From NCBI RefSeq assembly GCF_009389715.1, contig NC_052392.1:35013144-35077143 (forward strand): a stretch of 64,000 bases of DNA, written 5' to 3'. The position numbers and the translations under genes were made by a program. This document shows positions 51,095 through 63,400 of this stretch, one piece after another. The notes beneath the pieces were generated by a model, which saw only the letters and a list, made by a program, of their open reading frames with translations, did not search any database and was not told the DNA's origin. The stretch comes from Phoenix dactylifera (lineage: Eukaryota > Streptophyta > Magnoliopsida > Arecales > Arecaceae). Numbering within the stretch: position 1 is the stretch's first letter; each line of letters begins with the position of its first letter.

Positions 51095-53575
51095 CTCGGA
51101 GATTACAATAACAACGACGACGTCTTCCGCTGCCGCTGCTCCGCAGTTGGAGGCGTCGCAGATCGTAAGCAGAAGAAGCCACTATATCGTCCGTGGCCGT
51201 TGAAGCCGTCCTTCATTAGTTTTTCTATTTTTCCTGGTCGCCGGACCTCCTGAGGCGAATGGACCTAATTTTTGAAACCTATGTGGCCGGGTCACACTGT
51301 GAGGCCTAAGTTGCAACTTCGTAAGTTTTTACACGTCATCCCTGGATCCAGCTTGTCGGACGGTTCTGATCATGCCTATGGATTTTCGTGACGAGGTTCA
51401 GCCCCTGCTGGTTGCTATTAGGTTGTATGTACTGGATGCGGATCGTATTCTGCTCGGGAAAAATTCGACCATGGAGATAGAGTGGATCTGGGTCGGAACT
51501 CGATGCAGGTTCTAGCCCACTGTTACATAATGTTCGCAGACTTTTAGACGATGATGGTCTATTATGGGCCACATATATACACAGAAAAATGAACAGCACG
51601 GCTGACTAGGTGACCTCATTCGCGGCCCACCACTATAAAAGCTTCATTTGGGGTGGCTACGCGTCGGTGCCTCATCCTCTGTATTATCTTTTATGTTTCT
51701 GATTTCTGATCCAAATTATTGGAAAATTTCGCTGGTAAGCTAGCTTAATTGTAGTGAGGTATTATAAACCATTTGGGACAAACCCTTGATAATCTATACT
51801 TAATAAGTTGGTGTGATCATATTGGACCACCTCCTAATCCGTCAACCGTAAGTTACAGAAAGAAGGAAACCTCTTGGGTGCTAGGCCATGCTTGGTTAAT
51901 CTGATGCTTTCATGAAATCATAATAATAAGAAAATATTTTGAGTGCATATTCATGCATGGCTAATCTTGTCGACAAATGGACAGAAATTGAAACTTTAAA
52001 GTATCAAGTTACTTGGTTGTTGACTTTATTTACATAATCTATTAGAGTATAAAGAGAAAGAAAGTTAATAGTCAAACCCTCTCCAGTGCTCCTTGCTAAC
52101 CAAATCTACTTCATCTCCCTCCACCTCCTAAGTTCATCCATCACTCATCACCAACCAAATTTGCTCCATCTCGCGCCACCTCTTCAGTTTCCTCCACCAT
52201 TCACAACCAAGGACTTTCATCCCAAGAAATCAGTAACATCTAACCTAATCTAGCTTTCAATAGAATATGTAAAAGGTTTATTGCCCTTCTCTTTCACCAT
52301 ATATGTGACACATGCACAGGTCATTATTGATGTTGGAGGATCAACAATTTTGGAGTATATGTTGATGATGATGGATAGTGTGAGTATTGTGGACTCACTT
52401 CCTCCTCTGTTTTTTTCCCTAATTAGAAGTGGAGGTGCCTGATACCTGATGATGACAAGTGCAAAAAAGTGAATTGGTGGTATTGATGTGACTTCAGGCC
52501 ATTGTGAAAAGAAAAAGAAAAACTTCCTGGCACCACTTCACTTTCCACTCTTTGCAAGAGACCCACTTTGTCATCGATGTGACTTCTCTATACTTCACTA
52601 ATCCTAACTACTATGAGAATTAGTACTTGGAGAATGGAGTGGTGCTATGAAGCATCATTTTCATGAAAAACTCCACTCCATGAAGCAAATTTTGTTGCTA
52701 GTTATGGTAGATGGGAAACTAGTTGCGACAGAGGCTAGGGAGGGGTCTAGTACCATGGTGTTGCTCATTAAGGAGGAGGCTTTGGCCACTGCAATGGCCC
52801 TTATGGGTGAGCGGCAAAGAGAAACAGGAGGATTAATGGTGATGGTTGGGGAGGAGAGTCTAGTCACTATAGGAGAGCTTGTTGTGGAGGGTAGATTGAA
52901 GAGATTAGGAAAAATTTGAGAGATGAGGGGTAATGTGAGAATATGAGGGTTTTTAAGATTTAGGTTAGCTTTTATGATAAGGTTGGGTTAGGTTAGGTTA
53001 GGTTTTCGCAAAAAAAATAAAAATAAATAAAGACAACAAATGTGAATTACTTTAAAGGAAATCATTTCTTAATAAAATATTTTTTTCTTTTTTCTTTTGG
53101 ATTACTACAAAATTTCAAATTCAAATGCAATTTTCATATTAAATGTCTTATGATTTTCAATATCAAATTTAAATTATTTTACAATCATTTTAATTTAGAT
53201 GGGAGAGTTTGGATTGCTCACTTTCCATTTATTTCATAATAAATCAGATGATGAAACTCTTAGTTTACATAGCATGGAGAATTTTTTATAATTTTTTAAT
53301 ATTATTTTTAATGTTGGAGGGGTAAGAGCTTTCTCTCTCCAATTCATTTAATTGATAAAGAGATGAGATTATAAAGCTAGTAAAGTCTTCGATGGTACAT
53401 CAAATGTTTTAAAACTTTTGTTAAGGAAAAGAAATCCAAAACCATAAAAATGTCTGAACGGAACACGAGTACCGTAAAGCTACTATCCGGTGAGCAGATC
53501 CCAGAAGCATAGCGGTGCATCAAAGTCTGGAGATGCTCAAACGAAGCCCCAGAGAGCGAGCGAGAAGCGAGAGCC
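51095..53575. other. bidirectional upstream region between augmin 7 and TLC gene
   Basis: The region lies between two diverging start codons, so it must hold both promoters. A GC-rich part near 51095-51180 is the likely augmin 7 leader, and 53470-53575 is the likely TLC leader. TTAGG-type repeats (about four units) lie at 52985-53005; they differ from the plant telomere unit TTTAGGG. No gene is recognised between them. Confidence 0.5.
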
Positions 53576-56500
53576 ATGGCGAGGGGCAGCAGCGCCGACT
53601 CCGCGGTCTTCTTCGTGGCGACGCTAGTCCTGTGGGCCGTCTCGGTGGTGTTCGAGATGGCCTTCAACGGCCGCACGGAGCTCATGGCCGTCGTCGGTGG
53701 CTTCTGGTTCTTCCAGGCGGCCAACTGGATCATCCGCCTCTCCCTCTCCCGGGACCCCCTCTTCGTCAACACCGCCGTCTCCTTGCTCCACTCCACTATC
53801 ACTTCCGGCTCCGGTAACAACTAAGAACTAAGTGCCATCTTTTCGCTTCACCACCGCCCAATTGCTCCATCTTTTACTGACTAGATTTATTTGGGTTTTC
53901 GTAGGTGTTTGATTATTGGATGGATGGGATTTTGGTTTCATCGTTTGTGCATTTTGGGTTTCCTTTGATTGGTTCCCTGTGAGATTATTTTTGATATTAC
54001 TCGGTTAGTGGAAGGAGAGATTTTTATCAAATAGGTTATGCGAAAGCTTGTGAAAGAATAGGATTTTTATGGTGCGGCTTTTTAAAAAGAGGGACTTTAT
54101 CAAACGGGTTTAGTGAAAAATTAAGGGCCTGATTGGTATCATTTTTGTTTCGTTTTTTTATTTGTCTATGAATAAGTGAAATAACTCACGAAGATTGATG
54201 TTGAAGATAGCATTTGCACAAAACTTCTGCTGTTCATGGTTCTATTTGCACTTTTTTTTTTTCTGAAAGCGACAAACTCTTTGCTACAATAAGCTGTAAA
54301 GATTTTACAAACAATTCAGAAAAACGGAATGGTTCCACACCACAAGTTACTCATTCTAGTTCATCATTATTCTTCGTTGGTTTTTGAAAACAAGCAATAC
54401 CAAACGGAAAAGAACAGAAGCAATACCAAACGGGCCCTTCAAAACATTACCAAAAACAAGCCCTTGAACATAAGATGTTGCAGTTGAAATTCGACTGTTC
54501 AGGCTAAAACGTTCTGTTGCTTCTTAAGAGACAGTCTTTTGGTATTTCTCGATTAAATTTTACACTCAAAGATTTTCATCTAGTTGCCTTTATGATTCCT
54601 CTTGGGACCTTGCTTAGGATCAATTAGTCATTAGAGAGTCTTAATTTTATGTTTCTTAGTGGTACTGTAATGTTGGTTCAGTTTTATTAACATTTTCTTA
54701 AGTTTTTAGAGTCAGGAATATTTTTTGTATTTTCCAGATCTGGATATGGGCTGTCATATGGTTCCTGGGTCGTATGTTAGGTTTATTTATGTTTTGGAGC
54801 TTTATTTATAGTCTGTAGTTGGGTTTCATTAGTCAAAATTATAGATTTGTTATGTGGAATCCAGGTTTTAGTTAGAATAGAAGGAGTAGAACTCTATAAG
54901 TAGGGCTGTATTCCCTCATTATTGAAAGCAGTCAAAATTTTAGAGATTTTTTTCTTAGCAATTATGCTTTCTGTTAGAGTTGTGAGATGCAATTCTAACC
55001 CAAGGTGTGATGCCTATAGGATTCTAGGTGTGATGCCCGGAAAATATCTCCTTTTTTTCTTCTATTTCTTTAATTACAACCTCCTACAAAACCTTAAATT
55101 CGGATCTGATTTCATCCCCACTAAACCCTAGCAACCACAAGCAACAATACACAGTCACCCATCCATCAATTAGCCTGCAAATTTACAAAACAAATAATTT
55201 TTTTATTTCGTTTTTTATACTTCCAGCTCATATATAACCCCCAAATCTTCATCTTTTTGCCTCTATTTTGCGCTCAAATCACTCCCCATCCATATACTGG
55301 CACAAACCCTAGCTTCTTACACAATTTCCCTACCCTTTTAGCCCAAAACAACCCATTAAGCATCCTTGAATTTTCTCTAATCAAGGCTGTCCTACATCAT
55401 TGAGTCGTCAGTTTTCTTGAACTCTTGAGTGTCAAAAGTTTATCCTCTCTAATCACTTTAATGACCATTTACCAATTGCCAACAAAAAGTAGAGAAACAA
55501 CAAAACTATGAGAGTAAAGGATAAATGTGCATTTTAGACTTCTGTTACATTGGTGAAGTATATCTCTGGGAGGAGGCCTTTCCTAATTTAGGTTGATGGA
55601 AATAAGAGGTGAAGACCAAGAAGGTTCTGATGAAGCAACTCAAATCATTTCAACATGACCACTTTCAAATGAGGTGGCCTTAGATGAAAAGTTAGGTGAT
55701 GTCCATGTAACATTGCATGTATGATAGATAAAATACTTCTAAAAGATTGTGTCATACAGATTTTCCATTATGTTATCCATAGTTATGTTATCAACTTTTG
55801 GTGATAGTTTACTCCTTTCGTTATTACTAAAGATCCACATCCTGATTGCTAATGTTTATAGACACTGTCTGAAAGTTTAACACATACCATCAGGACGATA
55901 TGGTCCTAAGAGAGACATGTGATGAAACAAATGAAATCTCCAATATACATTAACTTTTAGAGAAAGCATGTGTTAAAATGGAGGAGATAAATAGAAGGTC
56001 CTTGCTTTATAATTGTTCTGGATATGTAGTTTGTTGCAGTTCATGTTAGTCTATGTTACTGTATTGGCTGTGATAATAAGCAAGATTTGGTTCCCCTGAC
56101 ACACATGCTAAGTTTCTGAAGTAAGCATATTTGATAAAATTAACTGCCACAGTAACTACTGATTTAAAGTGTTACATCATAATTTGTAATGACATGTAAA
56201 TTCTCCTTGAACTTGTGCTCCAATTAAAATTTTATCATGATAGTATAAAGCTTTGTCCATCTCGCTTCTTACTGAAATTGTTTTGTGATATGCAGTTCTT
56301 TTTATCGTGGTTAATCAGTGGATCACAAAAGGTCTCAGCAACATATTTGATCATGCACAGTTATTTGGCGGGACATGGCTAGGTGCATACTCAGCATTGT
56401 GCTTTTCTTGTGGTTACTTTGCATATGACCAATTGGATATGCTTCGCTATCGGCTATATAGTGGCTGGATTCCCTCTATCCTTGTGCACCATCTGGTATT

Positions 56501-57712
56501 GCTGGTTTGCTTTACGTTGGCTCTGTACCGGAATGTCACCATCAACTATCTTATACTCACCCTTGTTTGTGAGGTATCTTAGAGCTTTCTTCTTCTCCAT
56601 GCCCTAATTGTTTTTGCATGAATTTTCAAAGCAATGAACTAATTGACTAATTTCCTGCCTCAGCATTTTTTTTTTGTTGAAAGATATGCCTTGATATTTT
56701 TTACCTCTTGAAAAGAGGAGGATGTGTATAGAAAACAGTAGAAATTTTCATTCATGACTATCATTTTCACACATGGAGAAGGAGAATTAGACTCTTCTTG
56801 GTAATCAAATCAATAAAGCTAGAATCTTAGTTTTGAATTTTGGGTAATGGTAGCACTGAAAGTTTTTCTGAGATATTATCATGACAGTCCAGAACTCTCA
56901 ACAGTGACAATCCTTGATTTCTTATCATGGTCCATGTACCCACATAGAAACATGTTATATGGCGACAATTCTGATCAAAAGTGCTGGCAATATGCCTTAT
57001 TCATGAAAAACATATCATTCCTTTTCTTTTTCCCTGAAGCGGAATTTTTTTTTTTTTTATTGTTGTTTTTGATGTTCAATTGCTTGTTATAAACAGGAAC
57101 AGTAGGCAAAGCAGTCAAGAGTTGTGTAAAAGGCAAATTTGGGTTTTCATCATAATTTCTTGAATCCATGTTCTGTGCCTCAATATTGTTCTTAATGTGA
57201 ATATTTTGGTTTGGATGCATGCCTTTTAATTTTGATGATTATGCTCAGTAATTGTTAAAGGAGGGACAAACGGTGCCTAGATTTCTGGGTTACTAACCCA
57301 CCCATGGTTGGGAATTGGTGTTTAGACTAGTCATATGTTGATGCATGTGTTGATTTCTGCTGCCAAAAAGTCATGGCATACATATAATCTGATTCTTAAT
57401 GCTTTGCAGCTCCATTCCATTTTTCTGCATGTGAGAAAAATACGACGGATGGCTGGGTTTCGTGATGTCAGGAGCAGAATTGTGAGGGTTGAGTGGATGC
57501 TTAACTGGGCTATGTTCTTCACTGCAAGGCTTGTAGGCCACCTCCTCATCACATACAAGCTTGTCATAGATGCACCCAAGTTTGGAAGAGGGATTGAGCT
57601 CCCACTGGCTCTTTTTGGCATGTTTGGGATGAATTTGTTGAATTTCTTTCTAGGATTTGATCTCTTCAGAGCATATAAGCGAGAGAGAAATCAGCAAAGG
57701 CATCGGGACTGA
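53576..57712 (+). CDS. TLC (TRAM/LAG1/CLN8) domain membrane protein, TLCD4/TMEM56-like
   Basis: Exons 53576-53813, 56296-56573 and 57410-57712 join in frame to 272 residues. The product is a multi-pass membrane protein. Hydrophobic segments are visible at about residues 10-27, 37-53, 78-86, 108-122, 140-156, 160-171 and two or three more before the basic tail YKRERNQQRHRD. Family landmarks are GYFAYD (D124), the paired histidines VHHL (H144, H145), and the acidic residue E172 at the exon 2-3 junction followed by a basic FLHVRKIRRM. TLC proteins include ceramide synthases and lipid-sensing or lipid-regulating ER and plasma-membrane proteins. This one lacks the long extra domains of LAG1-type ceramide synthases, so it fits the TLCD4-like group, with unknown substrate. 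The start ATG follows a GC-rich leader. Intron 1 (2.5 kb) holds a MITE and LTR-like debris. Confidence 0.9.
54123..54439. mobile_element. hAT-like MITE in TLC gene intron 1
   Basis: The left end AAGGGCCTGATTGGTAT and the reverse complement of the right end, AAGGGCCCGTTTGGTAT, agree at 15 of 17 positions. The right end also carries AAGCAATACCAAACGG twice, about 28 bases apart. Flanks AAAAATTA and AAAACATTA may be a decayed target duplication. Confidence 0.6.
54650..55045 (+). mobile_element. possible solo LTR or LTR remnant in TLC intron 1
   Basis: The segment has an LTR-like order: AT-rich sequence, a TATA-like CTCTATAAGTAG near 54892, then CCCTCATTATTGAAAG as found in copia LTR R/U5 regions. 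A short direct repeat AGGTGTGATGCC occurs twice near 55003 and 55026. No full LTR borders or target duplication were found. Confidence 0.35.
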
Positions 57713-57767
57713 AGGTTTTATTCTTATGATTATGTTTGTCTGGGAGCATCCAGCCAGACAGTTTACA

Positions 57768-58750
57768 TGTTGATTGAACCTGTGCTGATAGACTTACATC
57801 TTAGATCTCCTTGCAATACATGTACACAAGCCCTGCCTGGTGGGCCTACGGAGATGTTAGTCCCCCTTCTACAGTTCATTCTTTGATTGGGTCTTGTTAT
57901 ACGTACCCAACAAATTCTTCCCTGTTTGTACATTAAGCCTGTGATTGAAGAAAAATATTTGTTGTTATTGCTGCTGCTGCTGCTGCTGTTATTGATATTA
58001 TACAGAAACTTGATGGTGTTTCCAAGCATTTTATCAATAGAAGGGACCATTTGCACAAAAAGGAAATCTTATATAGCTCTTTCTATCCAGCAGGTCAAAT
58101 ATTTGTGCATCCGGCTTCAATTGGGATGCGAATTTGCTTCAATATCCTTGGAACTTGGTAGGCCATAAATTTATTCCTGATTTTTTTGAAACTTTGCTGT
58201 GCTATTCTTATAATTATATGTTTGTGCGAAACCATACAGCCATTTGTTGATTGAGCGTGTGCTGAAAGGCTTACATCTTAGATCTCCCTGCAATACATGT
58301 ACGCAAACCTGGCTGGTGGCCATACAGAGATGTAGAACCCCTGCTACAATTAATTCATTCTTTGGTTCGGTTTTGTCATACGTAAACAATAAATTTCTTC
58401 CTATTTTGTACATTAAGCCTGTGATTGAAGAAAAAATATTTATTGTTACTACTGCTGTTGCTGCTTCTGTTATTGATGTTCTACAGAAATTGGGTGGGAT
58501 TACCAAGCATTTTATCAATTGAAAGAACTATTTGCACAAAAAGAGAATATGATACAGCTCTTTCTATCCAGCAGGTTGAATATCTGTGTATCCGGCTTCA
58601 ATTAGCAAGCCAATATGCTTCAGTATCCCTGGAACTTCGCTATAAATTTCTTCCAGAATTTGTGGAAACTCTGATACTAGGCTTGTGATTGGAAAAAAAT
58701 ATTTGTTTTTCTTGCTGCTGCTGTTGATGTCCTGCAGAAATTTGAATGTT
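57768..58750 (+). repeat. tandem duplication (about 475-bp unit) 3' of the TLC gene
   Basis: Unit 1 (57768-58242) and unit 2 (58243 to about 58671) start with near-identical sequence (TGTTGATTGA...CTTACATCTTAGATCTCC) and match through almost their whole length. This includes GCCTGTGATTGAAGAAAAA, a TGC/TTG trinucleotide stretch and TCTATCCAGCAGGT. A third, shorter copy (about 58672-58750) begins at GGCTTGTGATTGGAAAAAAA. The copies carry many substitutions, so the duplication is not recent. None has a long conserved reading frame. Confidence 0.85.
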
Positions 58751-58964
58751 GATTTCGGAAATAATGGTTTCTAAATGAAAGGTCTTTAAGAAGCAAAATT
58801 TACTCGACATTATTGATAATCTTGCATAAAAGTATTTGTTTAGTCAAATCCGGGTGGGGAAAATTTGTGTAAGGTGTTTAACTCTGCACTGTTTCAGATT
58901 TCCTTAAAAACATTATGAATTGTCCGAAGAATACCAAATGTTTCTACAAGAAAAATAAAAAAAA

Positions 58965-59036
58965 AGGTCCCACCGGGATTCGAACCCAGGTCGCCAGATT
59001 CAAAGTCTGGAGTGCTAACCACTACACCATGGAACC
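58965..59036 (-). tRNA. trnQ: tRNA-Gln(TTG)
   Basis: The 72-nt minus-strand sequence folds as a full cloverleaf. The acceptor stem GGTTCCA/TGGGACC has one wobble, and a T follows as discriminator base. The anticodon arm is CCAGA-CTTTGAA-TCTGG with anticodon TTG, and the T arm is CTGGG-TTCGAAT-CCCGG. The A box TGGTGTAGTGG and a normal B box are present. A T-rich run follows directly as pol III terminator. No intron and no CCA are encoded, as usual for a nuclear tRNA gene. Confidence 0.92.
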
Positions 59037-59189
59037 GCATATACAAAAACAAATCGAAAACGTTGTTTATGGGAAATATATCGCATACATTGTCCATCAA
59101 GTCTCACGTAGCTGAAGCCTGGGTCCTAATTTCTCCCTATAGTATTCCCCTCTGAAATCCTACTTCCCCACTTGATTGATTCATTCCCA

Positions 59190-59320
59190 TAGGAGATTAT
59201 TGAAGATTAGTCACTTCGAGTTGAGAGTGAAACCCTCGTCTTCTCTCGACGGTTGACACACTCGCGGTGGTGGAGATCGCCGCGGCGGCAGAGGCCTTTG
59301 GAGGCCATCTAAAAGTATAA
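59190..59320 (-). other. GC-rich island with short minus-strand frame
   Basis: This is clearly richer in CpG than its flanks. On the minus strand an ATG near 59310 opens about 33 codons (start MASKGLCRRGDLHH) before a stop. I do not recognise it. It may be a promoter-like CpG island, an orphan first exon, or chance. Confidence 0.25.
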
Positions 59321-60227
59321 TCGATAGAAGAGAAATTACAATGCTGTTGTTTTTTTATCTACGGTTATTGAGTTGACTCGGATGGATCGAGTTGGTTAAT
59401 AGTGCAGGTCAGTGCGTCACCTCGTATTTTTGATAATCTGGGTTTACATTTGACTAGACCTATATAAGCTTATAGGTCCCATGTCGAGCGGCTCAACCCA
59501 TTCAACACAATCAGGTCTTAAAATATTGCTCCCCGCCTTCCATCAACCATATAGTTCTCTATAACAACACAAGTTTTATTGAAGCTTAATTAATCTTACA
59601 GTTCCTTCTAGGTTTAATCACAAAAAGAATTCTAAACTATTAGAAAAATTTCAATTTTTGTCTAAATTTTAATTTAATATAATGGAATCATTCAACTTTC
59701 AAATTCCGTCACGATAGCCAGATAGAATCATATTGAAATCCAATTTTAATGAATTTGAAATTTAGATGATTAAGAAGAAAATTGAAAAATTTCAAATTGT
59801 ACTAAATTTTTTGCATGATTATTTCTTTCTTATTTATAGTGAAGCTCAAAATTCTTATAAAAGCAATTACAAAAACAACGAGGGTAAGCTATAAAGTTAT
59901 AGCAACCATTGTAGTTTAGAAAATATGCTACATAGTAACATAAAAATTTTTATGCATCTACATATTTAGATAAATGCTTTGAATTAAATAAAAAATCAAA
60001 TGATTCTTTAAAATAATTTATTTATTTATTTATTTTATTTTTTTGAAGAAAGAGGAAAAAGAGGCCCATTCTGCCAGGAGAATCCGCAAGGGACATGAAC
60101 CAGTCATCGTCCTTAACAATAGCAAAAACCAAATAATTCTGATTGCAGATAAAAAACTATATCGGCTCCGACAGAGCTGGCAAGGTCTTTGATAGAGCGA
60201 GATATCCACGGGCCCCGGTGTAGGGCC

Positions 60228-60291
60228 CACGTGAACAACTGGCGGGGATCCCGCCACGTCAGCCAACCAGCCGCCCACATACGCCCACGTG
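60228..60291. promoter_or_regulatory. cluster of ACGT-core elements upstream of CAO
   Basis: Two perfect G-boxes CACGTG (60228-60233 and 60286-60291) flank a CCACGTCA element (about 60254-60261), about 170-235 bases upstream of the CAO start codon. A TATA-like TTTAAAAA at about 60385 lies between. G-boxes are bound by bZIP and bHLH factors such as the HY5 and PIF families, which fits a light-regulated chlorophyll gene. Binding is inferred. Confidence 0.55.
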
Positions 60292-60460
60292 TCCTTTTGT
60301 GGGAGGCTTGAGGAGATCGCGTGCAAGGCCCGCCTCTTATCAACAAGCGATCCGAGACCAAGAAAATTAAGAGAAGGCTCTCCATTTAAAAATTCCATTT
60401 GGTTTCCCCTTTTTTTCTTACTCTCTCTCCTCTGATAGAAGACTAGATTCTCGAACCGCC

Positions 60461-63400
60461 ATGACCGCAGCAGCAGCTCTGTCGTTGCTCCCCATTCGGA
60501 TTTGCCGGCCTTCCAAATCCAACGCCAAGAAGGTATCTTACTGATGTCTCCGTTATTTGAGAAGATTCTTTGTTTTTTTTTTTTTTGAGGTAAATTTGTG
60601 AAGATATAGTTGTTTTATGAGAAGAAAAATGATGTTTTGATCAAGTTCTAGAGTCCTATTTACCAGGATTACGTGGGAAAGTTGGATGAGATGCTAGATG
60701 CTTTTTTTTTGTAAAAGGAAGTGGTTTTTAATCATTATAGAATCTAAAGTTGGAAAAAGAAGCTTGCCAACTGATTTTTGCTTGAATTGATTTCAAAATA
60801 TTGCTGATCTCGATGAGAAAGGTAATCTTTTTGATGAAAATCCAGAGATCCCTGTGTCAGGTCACTTTGGAAGTTAGATACGATGCTTGGTTTAATCTAA
60901 TCTGATATATAAATGAAACTGAAGTCAACTTTGCTTGAATTGCTTGAAAAAGATATATTTGGCTTCACAATTTCACTTAGACAAATGTGATATTTTAATC
61001 ACTAGGGGAGCTTAGATAAATTCTAGTTTTGTTCAAGGACGTGGTTCGATCATAATGTAATTATTTTAAAGTTTAGATGGTTTCCTCCAACAAAAATAAT
61101 TCCAAAACATAATTTGGATACTCATTTTCCTAAATTATCAGAAAAGTTTGCTGAGGAGCTACCGTCGACCGGTTAGGTGGAGGGAGATTGAAAATCAGAA
61201 CATCTAAGATGTAAAATTAGTTTGATATGAACAGAAAATGTTAGTTTTGAGAATAAAAGCTAAAGAAATAGTAGCATAAATGTTCAAATATGCATACTAA
61301 TAAAGATAGATTCTGTCTAGAAAATGGGTCTTAGATCATCATCTAATAATATAAAATGATCTAGTTCTGAACACAGACACTCAAACATACACACACACAC
61401 AAAAAAAAAAACACTTATATAACAAGTTCCAAAACCTAGTTTCCTTGATCATTATTTGCTGACAAGCTACTTTAATCTGAAGAGGAATACTTTAGATCAT
61501 AATCTGATGGTCTTGAATAAGTTTAGTTAGGTAAATGCAATAAATATAAAATTTAGACCAGAATCTGTCAACCTGTTTGCCTAATTCACTGGAGAAGTGG
61601 CTAACAAGCTAGTTTTGCTGAAGTAGTTTAAGATCCAATTTAATTTATCTGTATAAAGTTGGTTCGTTCTGCAATGAAAAGATATTATTCAGACCAGATT
61701 TAGAGGTCCAATTGCCTCAATCATTAAAAAAACAACAGCTAACGATATAGTTTGTCCACAAATATGAATAACACTCTTGTTCTAATGATGTCAAATTCTG
61801 GTAACATAACTTTACAGCAGAATCCAGAGACCTGTTTGCCTATATATCTTGGAAAACTTTGCAAGCTAGTTTTATCCAAGAATATGGGATTTACGTTATA
61901 GTCAAGTGATCTAATATGAGAAGACCTATTTGGGAAGTTCAGTCGATGAAATTGAATGAGGTAATTGTTATTACCAGGTTAAGAAATTTCACAGTTGCTA
62001 CAATATCTGTCATATATTAGTTTTCTGATCTAAATCAAAAGAACCATTTTATTTTACAAATCATTTTGTGGTTTTCAAATATATTCTGGAAATTTGCAGG
62101 GTGGTGGTTGGAGAGGTGGATTCAGGGTTCTCGCTGTTTTTGGTGAAGAAGAGGAAGGTAGCCTGGAGAAGAAGAGCACTTGGGGAGCAATATTTAATGT
62201 TGAAGATCCAAGGCCTAGAGTGCCACTATCCAAGGGAAAGTTCTTGGATGTGAACCAAGCTCTAGAGGTGGCCAGGTTTGATATACAGTATTGTGACTGG
62301 AGGGCTCGTCAAGACCTGCTAAGCATTATGCTCCTTCATGAGAAGGTACTAATAACCTTCATATTGCCATGATCTATGCATTAAAGGACATCTGTGTGTT
62401 TGCTATTTGTTATTGTAGATTAACATTTTAATTCTATTGGAGATTAAGTGGTCTTGATGAAAAATCTTTTTATGGTCCATGAGATCTGACGGAGGATATG
62501 CGTGAATAATTTCTTATTATGTGATTGTCCTCACTTCTGAAAACTTTCCAAGGAAGATCTCATGATGACTGGTCCAAGCCAGCTACCTTCTCTGAATGAA
62601 AATTTATCAATTGGCAACTAAGTTACATAGCCTGCAGTTTAACTGGATTTTTGAATACTAAAGAATGGTAAATACTATGAAAATGTCATCAAAGAATTAA
62701 TGAGATAGCTCCACTTATTTCTAATTAAATCCAAAATATAATTACAGAACTAGTCAATTGTTTGCTAATATAGGTCATGAATTGCTATGAGCAAGGTTGG
62801 TTTTAATTGAAAGAAGTTGTGCTGATTCAAGAAGTGTTGAGAAATAGTTGAATATTTTCTCAGCATAACTATAAGAGGAAATAAACACATGTTCTTTGTA
62901 ATGTACATGACTTCTTTATCTGTGTTAGAGATCTTCCATTAAATGGGACCACGCATTAAGGATTAAGTTCAGAAGCTAGGTTTGTGAAATTTAAGTCTGA
63001 AAATACTTAACATTGACTATTTCCAGTTCACTAGCTTATCAAAGTTATTTATTCAGGTGGTAGAGGTCCTCAACCCTTTAGCTCGTGAGTACAAGTCAGT
63101 AGGGACCATGAAGAAAGAGCTTGCAGAGCTGCAGGAGGAACTTGCACAGGCTCACAGACAGGTTTATAAATATTGCAACTGACATAAGCCATCTCAAATA
63201 TTTTAATCATGGATTACTCTCTGCTTTAATGCACATTTGCATAACCCTGCTATAAAAAATTTATCAGGTTCATTTATCAGAAGCCAGGGTAGCTGCAGCA
63301 CTAGATAAGCTAGCATACATGGAAACATTGGTGAATGATAGACTACTACAGGAAAGAAACTCAACTGAATCCAGTTCCGACTGCACAGCACTTACTCCAA

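Larger units (their letters stand above)
57713..60460. other. intergenic region between TLC gene and CAO
   Basis: It starts with the TLC 3' UTR, whose sequence is tandemly duplicated (57768-58750). It then holds the tRNA-Gln gene, a GC-rich island at about 59200-59310, a roughly 700-bp AT-rich stretch, and the CAO promoter from about 60170. Confidence 0.6.

Noticed and set aside
52985-53005. telomere-like GGTTA repeats
   Set aside because: Four TTAGG-type units differ from the plant TTTAGGG unit and are too few to mark an interstitial telomere.
53377-53820. 147-codon minus-strand ORF
   Set aside because: It overlaps exon 1 of the TLC gene in antisense. The plus-strand frame has the GC-rich codon pattern and membrane segments; the antisense frame matches no family.
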